NCBI GenBank assembly: GCA_030654075.1
Contig: JAURYB010000005.1
Span: 72,732-129,677, forward strand
Source of the DNA: Bacteroidales bacterium
Lineage (GTDB): Bacteria > Bacteroidota > Bacteroidia > Bacteroidales > UBA4417
Direction of reading: 5' to 3'
DNA: 56,946 nt
Both the position numbers and the translations under genes were made by a program. Under the pieces are notes generated by a model, which was not told where the DNA came from, ran no database searches, and worked only from the letters and a program-made list of their open reading frames with translations. This document shows, piece after piece, positions 9,701 to 18,649 of this stretch. Numbering within the stretch: position 1 is the first letter of the stretch; each line of letters opens with the position of its first letter.

Positions 9701-9872
9701 CAAAATCCTTCTCCAGAAAGTTTTGATAATCGTTGGGGGCTAATGCGAATTCAGTTGCGCTGTTGTCAGCTTCACCGATTTGCCATATCACCCGGTTCCC
9801 GGTTTTGCACGATTGAAAAACGATGATTCCGGCCAAAACGAGATAATTTATTACTGTTCTGAAGTTTTTCAT
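6726..9872 (-). CDS. GH92 alpha-mannosidase with N-terminal beta-sandwich extension
   Basis: Large (1048 aa) secreted lipoprotein (lipobox Cys22). Residues about 28-200 form an extra domain (IWQIGEADNSATEF, DFPYVLPGPADDWGGTG, HSLNILFGIEKLP, GDWKLIVDVLN) that resembles the carbohydrate-binding-like domain of family 4 polysaccharide lyases. A linker or second beta domain follows (about 200-300), then GH92 from about residue 305. Motifs are TLMGTAHSRWMIAPGPWMPFG, GGFSHIHEWTLGGLLMMPTNG, YVEGNAWQLTFFVPQDV (acid Glu), GQPWLTQKWSRAIVD and GDEDQGQMSAWFLMASLG (base Asp). It lacks the canonical GHxxPGA and GNEP signatures and shares HxRW with the GH92 at 2192. It is the first gene of the operon, 17 bp before the ROK kinase, with about 500 bp of non-coding DNA upstream. 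Confidence 0.92.
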   Translation of the reverse strand: MKNFRTVINYLVLAGIIVFQSCKTGNRVIWQIGEADNSATEFALAPNDYQNFLEKDFGWEDRFFLIGQSDTKNDFPYVLPGPADDWGGTGSTSGWRSHSLNILFGIEKLPVKGDWKLIVDVLNVSSKESPLLKITVNGKSWKYELPVGSLKNPTAGNLPENKGFQAEVPIEGSLLKKGGNEINLTILQGSWLVFDHIRMEGPGNCRLLENKDVFLRDVSAASYEIESTAGKAQPLLVDVEHISGKPELSVYLDGDKIFTETVEAGRYVFEAPMPAVDQQIESKFEVRIGNETIQAGNVIRAQQKPITPAAYASTLMGTAHSRWMIAPGPWMPFGMVKISPDNQNADWQGGYDPIFETIGGFSHIHEWTLGGLLMMPTNGKLQTEIGDEKRPDEGYRSRIDKSTEEAPIGYYKADLTDYGIKAELTATTRCSFQRYTFPKDREGSRILMDMQFPAEYTYQLKEVSIKKVGDNRIEGFSKQHNPDTWSGGISQDYIVHFVIEFDQPISNFGGWTEKGVINSTDQFHALNSVDAGVFAEFDTKANQVVQVRTGISYVSIANAAKNLEAEINQPFGWDFDAVRQNQVNIWNKLFERVKITSNDRREKMRFYSNMYRALCSRNTYSDVDGKWVDADEQIRQMEDPESPALGCDAFWNTFWNLNQFWNLVTPEWSNRWVKSQLAMYDANGWLAKGPAGMEYIPVMVAEHEIPMIVGAYQMGIRDFDAEKAFQAVKKMQTTLPQKVGGGFAGNDDLEAYLKYHYVPYDNGRFSNSLEYSYDDWTVSQFAKSLGKEQDYQEFKKRGEYWRNVIDPETGYARLRKSDGSWMPGFDPYKSGANEQYVEGNAWQLTFFVPQDVPALAEVIGKSRFIERLDWGFNESNKWRFNAPNDQYWGYPVIQGNQQSMHFAFLFNWVGQPWLTQKWSRAIVDRYYGYGLANAYLGDEDQGQMSAWFLMASLGLFQTDGGCNVEPVYEIASPLFPKVEIDLGQRFGRGGIFTIESHNTSRLNKYVQSATLNGQPLHSFKFQAKELLKGGSLVLEMGPEPNKKWGIDN

Positions 9873-10389
9873 AATGGGAATCGCAAGGTGTGTTTAAAAA
9901 CTATAATTCCTAAGAGTTTTTGCTCAAGACATTTAAAAGAAACACTTTGGCCGGCCTTGTCTATTTCTTTCAATAAAGTGTCAAGGTATTGAGAATCAAT
10001 AACCATAGCATCCATAATGATAAAGTTATTGCTTAATTTGCTTTTTGCTTTGCTTACAATTGTCGGGTATTCTTACCAAATACGATCATATGTATCTGAT
10101 TAACAACAATTCGATTCACACGACTTCCCTTTAATTAATCTAAGATAAAGATATGGTATAATTATTTTATGGATGTACGGAAATGCATATTATATTCTTC
10201 GATTTGCGCAAATTTGGTTTTAAGGCAAGGAAAACTTTTTTTGGAATATAATTTATAGTTCTGATGATTGAGGTGTTCAAGGTTGAAGTGCCTTTAGAAT
10301 GCATAATCACAGGACTCAGACCGGCATTGGAGTTCAATTATTTGTCTGTAAAATTCCCTATAGTGTTCAAATTTTAGAACCTGGAATAT
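9873..10389. other. Intergenic region upstream of the GH92/ROK/MFS operon
   Basis: This 517-bp AT-rich stretch separates the XylR-type regulator stop from the start of the first GH92 gene. No ORF longer than a shadow and no tRNA or hairpin is convincing. It must hold the operon promoter and probably the binding site of the adjacent regulator, but I could not find an unambiguous TAnnTTTG box on the minus strand. Confidence 0.5.
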
Positions 10390-11568
10390 CTAGCTATCGC
10401 TCGACTTTTTCCCTGCCTGATGTTTTTTTCTGTATTCAAAAGGAGTGCATCCTTTCACTTGTTTAAACTGACGGGAAATATTTTTGGTGTCGTCGAATCC
10501 TGACTCCAAAGCAATCTCAAAGATGGATTTATTGGTTTCAAGCAAGCGTATGGCAAATTTCTGTATTTGTAGTTTATAAATGTATTTGTAAACGCCTGTT
10601 CCGGTGGTTTCCTGGAAACGCTTTTCGAATACCCGACGCGAAAACGGAACCTGTTTCAATACATCAGCAACGTTTATTCTATCGTCGATATGCTGATGAA
10701 TATATTTTAGCGCTTTGGCAATGTATTTATCGTTGGCTGAAGCAATATCTGTGGATTGGCGAGTAATAACATGGGTAGGCATTACCAGAACGTCGTAGTT
10801 TTCAATTACCTGCTTTGTTATTAACATATCCATCAATCGTGCTGCTTCGTAACCCCCTTTTTCTGTATCAAGATCAATGCTTGATAATGGAGGATCCGAC
10901 AAATTGCAGGTCATCTTATCGTTATCAACGCCAAGTACGGCAATTTCTTCCGGTATCTGGATTTTGGCATGTTTACAAGCTTCGGTAATATGCTGACCAC
11001 GCTCATCATCGCAAGCCATAATTGCGATTGGTTTTGGTAACGATTGCAGCCACTGGCTCAGTGCCGAAGGTTTATAATGCCACAGTTCACTCGAAGGAGC
11101 CTGTTCGTTATCAAAATAATGTACTTCGAAGCCAAACGGTTTTAAATGGTTTGCGAAACCTTCGGCACGTTCGCGCGACCAGACGATATTTTTAAAACCA
11201 TAAAATGCAAAATTTCTGAATCCTTTTTTAAGGAAATACTCGGCTCCAATTTTACCGGCTTCAAAATATCCGCCGGTAATATTTGGGATTTCCGAAAACC
11301 GCTCCTTGAAATCTTCTACAATCAGATGTATTCCTGCATCAAGTACTTTTTTAACATCCAGATCATTATACAGTTGGGCAATAATACCATCGGCTTCCCA
11401 CTCTTTGGCAAAGTTCACTATGCCTTCCATACCAAGTGTTTCGCGGTAAAAAAGAGGCATCCGGCAGAATGTCCATGGGCCATGTTCCTTGGAGTATTTT
11501 ACAATACCTTTCATCAGGTTCTGGCCGTATTCTTCCGAAATATCGATAAGCAGGATTATTTTGTGCAT
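10390..11568 (-). CDS. XylR-type transcriptional regulator (LacI-like sensor + AraC HTH)
   Basis: A 392-aa regulator with the architecture of E. coli XylR. The N-terminal two thirds (about 1-275) is a periplasmic-binding-protein fold that binds a sugar (MHKIILLIDISEEYGQNLMKGI, ACDDERGQHITEACK, AVLGVDNDKMTCNLSDPPLSSID). The C-terminal about 100 residues carry two AraC helix-turn-helix motifs (VADVLKQVPFSRRVFEKRFQ and IFEIALESGFDDTKNISRQF, then GCTPFEYRKKH). It has no signal peptide, so it is cytoplasmic. It lies directly upstream of, and in the same direction as, the GH92/ROK/MFS operon, so it is the probable activator of that operon; the ligand is inferred to be mannose or a related released sugar. 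Confidence 0.88.
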   Translation of the reverse strand: MHKIILLIDISEEYGQNLMKGIVKYSKEHGPWTFCRMPLFYRETLGMEGIVNFAKEWEADGIIAQLYNDLDVKKVLDAGIHLIVEDFKERFSEIPNITGGYFEAGKIGAEYFLKKGFRNFAFYGFKNIVWSRERAEGFANHLKPFGFEVHYFDNEQAPSSELWHYKPSALSQWLQSLPKPIAIMACDDERGQHITEACKHAKIQIPEEIAVLGVDNDKMTCNLSDPPLSSIDLDTEKGGYEAARLMDMLITKQVIENYDVLVMPTHVITRQSTDIASANDKYIAKALKYIHQHIDDRINVADVLKQVPFSRRVFEKRFQETTGTGVYKYIYKLQIQKFAIRLLETNKSIFEIALESGFDDTKNISRQFKQVKGCTPFEYRKKHQAGKKSSDS

Positions 11569-11643
11569 GACAATATTTTTGATTCAATAATGGCTAAAAT
11601 TAAAGTAACCACTGTATAAGCGGGTGGAATTGATAAGACCCAG

Positions 11644-12083
11644 TTAATGGCAAAAATCCAACTTTTGTTGCTCTTCTATTCGTTCTTGCTTTTCCTGATC
11701 CTGAGCAGATTTCCTGGTTTTGTCCTCGTCAAGACCAATTTTGTCAATACAATATCTTCTGGCCCAAAATGATTGCCTCAGTGGGGCTTCTTGTCCAGTA
11801 GTGGATAGCTTCTGAAGATTTTGAGCGCATTTATCTCTTTCAAAATCCCCATCAGTTGTGAAACAGATAACTTTGGCGGAGCACTTACGATCAGGTGAGT
11901 GTGGCCGATCTGAAAACTCAAGTCTATTAATTCATATGATTTCCATTCCATCAAAACATGAACATCTTTGGTCAATATTTCCTTAACCAAACCTTCAGCT
12001 ATGCGAAACCGGTATTTGAGCTTACATACAAAATGATACGTACACTGATCAATTAAATGGCTTAAAGTACGGAAATCGCTCAT
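11644..12083 (-). pseudogene. IS200/IS605-family TnpA remnant (frameshifted)
   Basis: The intact part (12083 down to a TGA at 11778-11780) encodes 101 aa like the N-terminus of Y1 (HUH) transposases: a YHFVCKLKYRFRI strand, then GHTHLIVSAPPKLSVSQLM containing the metal-binding HxH, then FRSYPLLDKKPH. In another frame the sequence continues without a gap as LRQSFWARRYCIDKIGLDE and then KTRKSAQDQEKQERIEEQQ, to a TAA at 11644. This holds the expected catalytic Tyr after FWAR. One small indel near 11780 therefore separates two halves of one transposase gene. There is no accessory TnpB and I did not find clear end hairpins. The product should be inactive unless frameshifting restores it. Confidence 0.8.
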
Positions 12084-12220
12084 GAAACAAATTTAGTGAT
12101 TTTCAGACACAGCCAACAGAATATAACCACTGCCAAAGGAGGGGTTTTAATTTTATAAAATAACCTTTTTAGTAAGTAAAATAATTTAGGGACGTATTAT
12201 ATTCAGTAACCTTGTAAAGC

Positions 12221-12250
12221 ACCATTTTCAACCTTTTCAGGTAAAATGGT
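12221..12250 (-). terminator. Hairpin at the end of the inositol operon
   Basis: Right at the iolG stop the minus strand reads ACCATTTT, ACCT, a GAAA loop, AGGT, a small bulge and AAAATGGT. This gives a 12-bp stem closed by a tetraloop. It is not followed by a clear U-run, so it may be a transcript-stabilising 3' hairpin rather than a classical intrinsic terminator. Confidence 0.5.
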
Positions 12251-13263
12251 TACAATATCTCGGATAGTTTAACAGGACGGTGCTCCGCATTTGATTTTTT
12301 TGCGGCCAGCGCAATAGCCACGGACTTTAATCCGTCATCTCCTGAAACCGGAAGGGATAAACCATTTACGACAGCATCGCAAAAGATTTTCATTTCATTA
12401 GCATAGGCTTCCAAATAGCGATCCATAAAGAAATTCAGCGGCAAGGAGCCATGTACGCCATCACTGGCAAAATAGCGGTGATTTTCAGGGAAGTTATTGT
12501 CAGCGCAAGCCATACCTTTTGAGCCGAAAATTTCGACACGCTGATCGTAACCATAAACTGCTTTACGACTGTTGTCAATCACACCCATGGCACCATTTGC
12601 AAATGTGAGCGTAATAATTGCGGTGTCAACATCGCCTGCTTTGCCAATCTCAGGATCGACCAATACAGAAGCATTAACATATACTTCAGTAACTTCGCTG
12701 CCAACGATATACCTGGCCATATCGAAATCATGAATTGTCATATCCATAAACATTCCACCTGAAACTGCACTGTATTCAGCCGGAGGTGGTGCCGGGTCGC
12801 GGGAAGTAATTTTAAGGATGTGAGGGTCACCGATTTTCCCTTCAACAACCAACTGTTTTATTTTTAAAAAATTAGGATCGAAGCGGCGGTTAAAGCCAAC
12901 CATTAGTTTTACTCCGGCTTTTTTCACTGCTTCCAGGGCCCCCTGAATTACTTCGAGGGAAAGATCGACAGGTTTTTCGCAGAATATATGTTTCCCGGCA
13001 TTGGCTGCCTCAATAATATATTGGGCATGTGTATCGGTTGGAGAACAGATCACAACTGCTTCAACTTCAGGATGATTGATAACATCCTTGTAATTACTGT
13101 AAACAGTTTCGATGCCAAAACCCTTTGCCACCTCTGTAGCACCTGCAATATTCAGATCGGCAACGGCAACTACTTCAGCCTGTGGTACATTTTGAACAAG
13201 AGTAGCAATATGAACTTTGCCAATTCTTCCGGTACCGATAACACCAAGTTTAAGTTTTTTCAT
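12250..13263 (-). CDS. iolG: myo-inositol 2-dehydrogenase
   Basis: NAD-dependent oxidoreductase of the Gfo/Idh/MocA family, 337 aa, which oxidises myo-inositol to 2-keto-myo-inositol (scyllo-inosose), the first step of inositol breakdown. The Rossmann motif GVIGTGRIGKVH lies at 8-18. The family EKPVD motif with catalytic Lys97 and MDMTIHDFD with Asp174 and His178 are all present. The length matches known IolG proteins. It is the last gene of the operon, after a 129-bp gap from iolE, and ends in a hairpin. Related family members act on other sugars, but the iolE/A/D/B context makes the inositol assignment strong. Confidence 0.92.
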   Translation of the reverse strand: MKKLKLGVIGTGRIGKVHIATLVQNVPQAEVVAVADLNIAGATEVAKGFGIETVYSNYKDVINHPEVEAVVICSPTDTHAQYIIEAANAGKHIFCEKPVDLSLEVIQGALEAVKKAGVKLMVGFNRRFDPNFLKIKQLVVEGKIGDPHILKITSRDPAPPPAEYSAVSGGMFMDMTIHDFDMARYIVGSEVTEVYVNASVLVDPEIGKAGDVDTAIITLTFANGAMGVIDNSRKAVYGYDQRVEIFGSKGMACADNNFPENHRYFASDGVHGSLPLNFFMDRYLEAYANEMKIFCDAVVNGLSLPVSGDDGLKSVAIALAAKKSNAEHRPVKLSEIL

Positions 13264-13392
13264 TTCTTCAGGATTTTATTTGATTAAAAAATGTCAATTT
13301 TATTGAGTGTGTTAAATTCAAACTAGGAGGTTCCAGAAATGTATCAGAACCAACACAAACGCCACTATCGCTTTTTGAATTGATAATCTGTA

Positions 13393-14292
13393 CTATAGCC
13401 CCAGTGATTTAATAAAATCGCGGTTACGCTGAGCACAAACTTTGGGATTTCCCATTCCTGGAAGAACATCCTGTTCCACCACTATCCATCCGGCATATTT
13501 TTGTTTGGCAAGTTCAGCTACTATGGCAGGAAAATCAACGGCACCTTTTCCCAGTTCACAGAAAACGCCTTTCCCTACTGATTGGAAGTAATCCCATCCT
13601 TCGGCTCTCGAGTTTGCAGCAATTTCAGGTTGGCAATCTTTAAAATGGATGTGCCAGATACGCGCCTGGTGTTTTACCAAAGCAGTCAGCGGATCGCCTC
13701 CCCCAAACTGATAATGTCCCATATCCAGGACCAGACCGACCAAAGATGGATCCGTTAATGCCATTAACTGATCAATCTCTTCCGGCGTTTCAACATAACC
13801 TGCACAATGGTGATGAAAAACGGTTCGCAAGCCTGTTTTAGCTTTTACTTCGCCTGCAACAAAATTAGCCCCTTCAGCAAATATTTTCCATTCCTCCTTT
13901 GTAAGCCCCATGCTTTCAGATACTCTTCCGGCATTAAGCGTTCGTTCTTTCTCGCTTCCATTGTCATCGGCCAGCACAATAAATGCATCAGGATAACCGG
14001 TATCCGCCATCAATTTTGCGGTTTTAACGGCCAATTCTGCACCGGCTGCATGTTTGGAGCGGTCTTTTAAAAAAACCGGGACAAAGGCGCCGACCATCGA
14101 CAAACCGCGCTGATCAAGTTCCTTTTTTAGTTCGGCAGGGACGGTGGGCATAAATCCCCAATCGCCTAATTCACTGCCCTGATAACCGGTCTCCTTTATT
14201 TCATCGAGCACCTGTTCAAAACCGGCAGCTTTGCCATCAAGATCAAATTCGAGAACTCCCCATGAACAGGGAGCATTGGCTATTTTTATCAT
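13393..14292 (-). CDS. iolE: myo-inosose-2 dehydratase
   Basis: TIM-barrel enzyme of the xylose-isomerase-like superfamily, 299 aa, which dehydrates scyllo-inosose to 3D-trihydroxycyclohexane-1,2-dione. The N-terminus IKIANAPCSWGVLEF is the IolE hallmark. Further family segments are ETGYQGSELGDWGFMPT, TVFHHHCAGYVETPEEI (metal-ligand region), LVLDMGHYQFGGGDP and WHIHFKDCQPE. No signal peptide, so it is cytoplasmic. It lies 23 bp downstream of the mmsA/iolA gene. Confidence 0.93.
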   Translation of the reverse strand: MIKIANAPCSWGVLEFDLDGKAAGFEQVLDEIKETGYQGSELGDWGFMPTVPAELKKELDQRGLSMVGAFVPVFLKDRSKHAAGAELAVKTAKLMADTGYPDAFIVLADDNGSEKERTLNAGRVSESMGLTKEEWKIFAEGANFVAGEVKAKTGLRTVFHHHCAGYVETPEEIDQLMALTDPSLVGLVLDMGHYQFGGGDPLTALVKHQARIWHIHFKDCQPEIAANSRAEGWDYFQSVGKGVFCELGKGAVDFPAIVAELAKQKYAGWIVVEQDVLPGMGNPKVCAQRNRDFIKSLGL

Positions 14293-14315
14293 ACTAAAAA
14301 TATTAAGTTAAAAGA

Positions 14316-15788
14316 TTAGAATTTTCTTGACCATTCCTCATTCCATCGTTCAATAACGACTTTTGTCTGAGTATAAAATTCAACGGCATGAGCGGACTGT
14401 CCGTGTAAATCTCCAAAGAAACTTTCTTTCCACCCGCTGAACGGGAAGAAAGCCATGGGAGCAGCTACTCCAATATTCACACCGATATTGCCTGCCAGGG
14501 TGTCGTGACGGAATTTTCTGGCTGCGGCACCGCTGCGGGTAAAAATACAGGCAGAGTTTCCGTAACGGTTCCTGTTAATCAAATCGATAGCTTCTTCGAG
14601 CGTGTCAACATTTATGATGCTCAGCACTGGTCCAAAGATTTCAGTTTTATATGCCTGACTTTCCTCTTTCACATTCCCTAATATAGTTGGACCAATAAAA
14701 AAACCATGCTCCAGACCGGCAATCTTTATTCCCCTTCCATCGAGCAACAGTTCAGCTCCATCATCAATTCCCACCTGAATGAGTTTTTCAATCCTTTCTT
14801 TGCTTTCCTTAGTAATTACCGGTCCCATTTCCACATTGGGATCTAATCCGTTTCCTGTTTTCTTTGCCAAAGCCGAAAGAATAAGTTTCCGGGTAATTAT
14901 CTCTGCTGCAGAACCCACCGTTACAACTACCGAAGCAGCGAGACAACGCTGACCGGCACAGCCAAAAGAGCTGTCGGCAATTATCTTTACTGTTGTATCT
15001 TCATCGGCATCAGGCATTACAACAACCGCGTTTTTTGCACCGCCTTGTGCCTGTACCCTTTTCCCATTCAGTGCCCCTGTTTGATAAACATGTTTTGCAA
15101 CAGGTGTAGAACCCACAAAACTTATGGCAGGAATAAGCGGATGTTCGAGTATTGCATCAACGGTCTCCCTGCCTCCGTGAACCATATTTAATACGCCTTT
15201 GGGAAGATTTACACTTTCGAACAATTCGAAAATCCTGGTCATGGACAACGGAACTTTTTCAGATGGCTTTACAATATAGGTATTGCCACACGCAATTGCA
15301 TAAGGCATGAACCAAAAAGGTATCATGATCGGGAAGTTGAAAGGAGAAATACTTGCTCCAATTCCAAGTGGCTGGCGGATCACGAACTCATCCACACCCG
15401 TGGCAATGTCTTCGGAAAACGGACTTTGCAAAAGTGTAGGAATTCCACAGGCAACTTCAAGATTCTCGATGGCCCGGATGATTTCACCTTTAGATTCGAC
15501 AATTGTTTTACCACACTCTTTTGTACAGATTACAGCCAGTTCATCGGCATTGGCCTCCAAAATCTGTTTCATTTTATACAAATACTGAACGCGCTGAGTG
15601 GCAGGTGTGTTCCTCCACGCTTTATATGCTTCGTTAGCTGATTCAGCTGCATCCCGGACATCCTCACTGTTTCCGGCAGGAACTTTTGCAATTGATTGCC
15701 CGGTTGCCGGGTTAACCACATCCAGATACGTTGAGCCCTTGCTTTCAACCCATTGGCCGTTGATATAATTTTTTAATTTTGTTGTCAT
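14316..15788 (-). CDS. iolA: Malonate/methylmalonate-semialdehyde dehydrogenase (CoA-acylating)
   Basis: Aldehyde dehydrogenase family, 490 aa, converting malonate semialdehyde to acetyl-CoA and CO2 with NAD+ and CoA; related enzymes act on methylmalonate semialdehyde (MmsA). Motifs are [50 protein letters not shown] and [12 protein letters not shown] with catalytic Cys282. The Gln in QAQGGAKN where other ALDHs have the general-base Glu is typical of CoA-dependent members. The C-terminus ([20 protein letters not shown]) is also family-specific. In this operon it consumes the three-carbon product of the ring-derived chain. Confidence 0.94.
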   Translation of the reverse strand: MTTKLKNYINGQWVESKGSTYLDVVNPATGQSIAKVPAGNSEDVRDAAESANEAYKAWRNTPATQRVQYLYKMKQILEANADELAVICTKECGKTIVESKGEIIRAIENLEVACGIPTLLQSPFSEDIATGVDEFVIRQPLGIGASISPFNFPIMIPFWFMPYAIACGNTYIVKPSEKVPLSMTRIFELFESVNLPKGVLNMVHGGRETVDAILEHPLIPAISFVGSTPVAKHVYQTGALNGKRVQAQGGAKNAVVVMPDADEDTTVKIIADSSFGCAGQRCLAASVVVTVGSAAEIITRKLILSALAKKTGNGLDPNVEMGPVITKESKERIEKLIQVGIDDGAELLLDGRGIKIAGLEHGFFIGPTILGNVKEESQAYKTEIFGPVLSIINVDTLEEAIDLINRNRYGNSACIFTRSGAAARKFRHDTLAGNIGVNIGVAAPMAFFPFSGWKESFFGDLHGQSAHAVEFYTQTKVVIERWNEEWSRKF

Positions 15789-15822
15789 AATTATTGGAAT
15801 TAATATTGATGATCCTTTATGC

Positions 15823-17682
15823 TCAGAGGTAATACCTCTGCTTTTTCTTCTTTTCTACATAATCTGAATATGCATCTTTTACAGTATCTACTTCCGAGAC
15901 TTCGGAAATTGCAACTTCCCACCAGGCATATCCCGGAACACCTTTGGTAAGGCTTGTCTCTATGGTGATCACGGTAGTTTTTTTCTGATTTTTAGCTTCA
16001 ATAAGAGCGGATTTTAACGAATCAATGCTATTTGCTTCAATTACATAAGCACCAAGACTTTTGGCATTTTGTGCATAATCGACCGGAAGAACGTCGCCCG
16101 TAAGAAGCCCTGTTTCTTCATCTCGATAGCGGTATTTAGTTCCAAAACGTTGTGATCCGATGGATTGGGAAAGACCTCCAATACTTGCAAAACCATTGTT
16201 ATTGAGCAAAATGATGATAAACTTTATTCCCTCCTGAATGGCGGTAACAATTTCACTGTTCATCATCAGATAGTTGCCATCGCCCACCATCACGTAAATT
16301 TCACGATCGGGACATGCTAATTTGGCGCCAAGGCCGGCAGCACATTCATATCCCATAGTTGAGTAACCATATTCAAGATGAAATCCTTTTGTATCCCGGG
16401 TTCTCCAAAGTTTGTGAAGGTCGCCCGGCAAACTACCGGCAGCGCATAAAACCACATCGCGCGGACCGGAAAAATCATTTACTGCACCAACCACTTCACG
16501 CTGATGAACCGGAATTTCTCCGGAAACAGTATAGAATTCAGTGACCTTAGTATCCCATTCCTGGTTCAAGGCAATCACACGGGCAGCATATTCTTCATTA
16601 ACCTTGTAACCGGTTAATAAATCAGCCAGTTCCTCCAAACAAACTTTAGCATCAGCAATAAGAGGCAATGCACTGTGCTTATGCGAGTCGAATTCGGCAA
16701 TATTTATGTTGATGAACTTTACATCAGGATTTTGGAAGGCTGTTTTTGATGCAGTTGTGAAGTCACTGTAACGGGTTCCAATCCCTATCACCAAATCTGC
16801 TTGTTCTGTATATTCGTTGGCACCCGGAGTTCCTGTTGCACCTACTGCACCCAGGTTTGACGGATGATTATATGGCAATGACCCTTTACCAGCGAAGGTT
16901 TCGGCAACCGGTATCCGGGTTTGCTCCACCAGTTTGGCAAATATTTCAGTAGCTTCGCTGTAAATTACCCCGCCACCGGCAACAATAACCGGTTTTTTTG
17001 AAGCTTTAATCCATTGAACTGCTTGTTTTAATACATCCGAATCGGGGCGTGGGCGCTGAATTTTCCATACCCGTTTACGAAATAAATCTTCAGGAAAATC
17101 ATACGCTTCAGCCTGGACATCCTGTGGCAATGCAAGTGTAACAGCGCCTGTTTCGGAGGGAGAGGTAAGAACACGCATTACTTCGGGTAACGAAGTAATT
17201 AACTGTTCGGCGCGGTTAATACGGTCCCAGTATCTGGAAACAGGCTTAAAACAGTCATTGACAGAAATATCCTGTGACGATGCTGATTCAAGTTGCTGTA
17301 AAACAGGCGCGACATTGCGACGTGCAAAAATATCGCCGGGAATGAGCAATACCGGAAGCCGGTTTATGGTAGCGCAAGCAGCACCGGTAACCATGTTGGT
17401 TGCTCCCGGCCCGATGGACGAAATACAGGCAAAGGTTCCCATCCGGTTTTTCATTTTGGCATATGCAATTGCAATATGAACCGAGGCTTGCTCATTCTTG
17501 GTTAAAATATACCTGAAATTGGTATCTTCCATCAAGCCTTCGCCAACACCAGCAACAATTCCGTGACCAAATATTCCCAGGCAGCCTGCAAAGAACGGAC
17601 TTTCAACGCCATCCCGCCCGACATACTGATTCTTTAAAAAGCGGATAACTGCCTGTCCAACAGTTAATCTTATTGTCTTCAT
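15823..17682 (-). CDS. iolD: 3D-trihydroxycyclohexane-1,2-dione hydrolase
   Basis: Thiamine-diphosphate enzyme, 619 aa, which hydrolytically opens the inositol-derived ring to 5-deoxy-D-glucuronate. The Pyr domain carries the activating Glu64 ([17 protein letters not shown]) and [20 protein letters not shown]. The central domain ([17 protein letters not shown]) and the ThDP/Mg2+ motif [14 protein letters not shown] ending in LLNNNG follow in the usual order. The N-terminal [17 protein letters not shown] is typical of IolD rather than acetolactate synthase. It is separated from iolB by 62 bp and from mmsA by 34 bp. Confidence 0.94.
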   Translation of the reverse strand: MKTIRLTVGQAVIRFLKNQYVGRDGVESPFFAGCLGIFGHGIVAGVGEGLMEDTNFRYILTKNEQASVHIAIAYAKMKNRMGTFACISSIGPGATNMVTGAACATINRLPVLLIPGDIFARRNVAPVLQQLESASSQDISVNDCFKPVSRYWDRINRAEQLITSLPEVMRVLTSPSETGAVTLALPQDVQAEAYDFPEDLFRKRVWKIQRPRPDSDVLKQAVQWIKASKKPVIVAGGGVIYSEATEIFAKLVEQTRIPVAETFAGKGSLPYNHPSNLGAVGATGTPGANEYTEQADLVIGIGTRYSDFTTASKTAFQNPDVKFININIAEFDSHKHSALPLIADAKVCLEELADLLTGYKVNEEYAARVIALNQEWDTKVTEFYTVSGEIPVHQREVVGAVNDFSGPRDVVLCAAGSLPGDLHKLWRTRDTKGFHLEYGYSTMGYECAAGLGAKLACPDREIYVMVGDGNYLMMNSEIVTAIQEGIKFIIILLNNNGFASIGGLSQSIGSQRFGTKYRYRDEETGLLTGDVLPVDYAQNAKSLGAYVIEANSIDSLKSALIEAKNQKKTTVITIETSLTKGVPGYAWWEVAISEVSEVDTVKDAYSDYVEKKKKQRYYL

Positions 17683-17744
17683 TTTTGTTTAATATTTAAA
17701 GCTTTGCATCAGTAATTTCGGTCTCTAAAAAGTTTACACAAATA

Positions 17745-18638
17745 TTAGGTGTCATTCATATCGCGTGTAACTACCGGTACTCTGGGATCCATTCCTTTCC
17801 AGGTTCCATAAATCCATTTGTGATCCGGATCATCAGAGCTCATCAGGCTCTGGTCGCTTCCTGCTAAAAAATTCAGGTAATACACCTTGTATCCATGACC
17901 AGCCACCACAGGGTGATATCCTTTGGGAATAAGAACAACATCGTTGTGATGGGCTTCTGCAATCTCATTCAAACTCCGGTCATCGGTATATACCTTTTGG
18001 ATCGCAAACCCCTGAGGTTTATCGATTTTATAGAAGTAAATTTCTTCCAGGCAGGCTTCGGCCAATGCCCCGGTAACAGGGTCGGTTTTCCGGCTATCAT
18101 GTTTGTGCGCAGGGAAAGAACTCCAGTTTCCGGAAGGAGTATAGACTTCGACACAAACCAACTTGCTGGCCGCTGAGCCAGGAGGCAATAAACGGTTGAT
18201 CTGCCGGCTTGCGTTATCGCCGCCCCTGTGTTCGATTCCCATAGCCACTACATCGTCAGGTGTAACAAAATGAGCAGGGAATATCTGATCGGTAACGCAC
18301 CAGCCGCAAGCCATATCAAGTGAATCGCCAATGGGACTAATTACGAATTTGGTATGCGGAGGCAGGTATAATCCATGTGGCAAGCCACTGAATACATCTT
18401 TTCGTCCGTTCGAAGTTGTCCATGTTCCAGCCGATGTTTCTGCCAAAAAATTTCCCCCGAGCAGAACAAACATATACTCATTTTCGCCGGTGTCGCCAGT
18501 CCAATTTTGTCCTGCATCTATTGTTCTGGCCATAAAATTCAAGTGATTCCAACCTGCTTCTGCGGAAGAAACAGATTGGTATATATCTTTATCTCCTGAT
18601 GGCTTTGCCAGAATCGGGCACTTTTTATCACGGTTCAT
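17745..18638 (-). CDS. iolB: 5-deoxy-glucuronate isomerase
   Basis: Double-cupin metal-dependent isomerase, 297 aa, converting 5-deoxy-D-glucuronate to 2-deoxy-5-keto-D-gluconate. Characteristic features are the N-terminal GWNHLNFMARTIDAGQ, the first cupin (ENEYMFVLLGGNF, VFSGLPHGLYLPPHTKF), SSFPAHKHD with probable metal-ligand histidines, EEIYFYKIDKPQGFA and the C-terminal HHNDVVLIPKGYHPVVAGHG cupin. The length fits the family. The gene begins 11 bp after the transaldolase stop, so the two are almost certainly co-translated. This supports the idea that the transaldolase uses the IolB product. Confidence 0.93.
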   Translation of the reverse strand: MNRDKKCPILAKPSGDKDIYQSVSSAEAGWNHLNFMARTIDAGQNWTGDTGENEYMFVLLGGNFLAETSAGTWTTSNGRKDVFSGLPHGLYLPPHTKFVISPIGDSLDMACGWCVTDQIFPAHFVTPDDVVAMGIEHRGGDNASRQINRLLPPGSAASKLVCVEVYTPSGNWSSFPAHKHDSRKTDPVTGALAEACLEEIYFYKIDKPQGFAIQKVYTDDRSLNEIAEAHHNDVVLIPKGYHPVVAGHGYKVYYLNFLAGSDQSLMSSDDPDHKWIYGTWKGMDPRVPVVTRDMNDT

Positions 18639-18649
18639 ATTTCCATCAA

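Noticed and set aside
6726..9872. Reading the GH92 N-terminal extension as a separate gene
   Set aside because: The frame is continuous with one signal peptide, and no stop or start lies between the domains.
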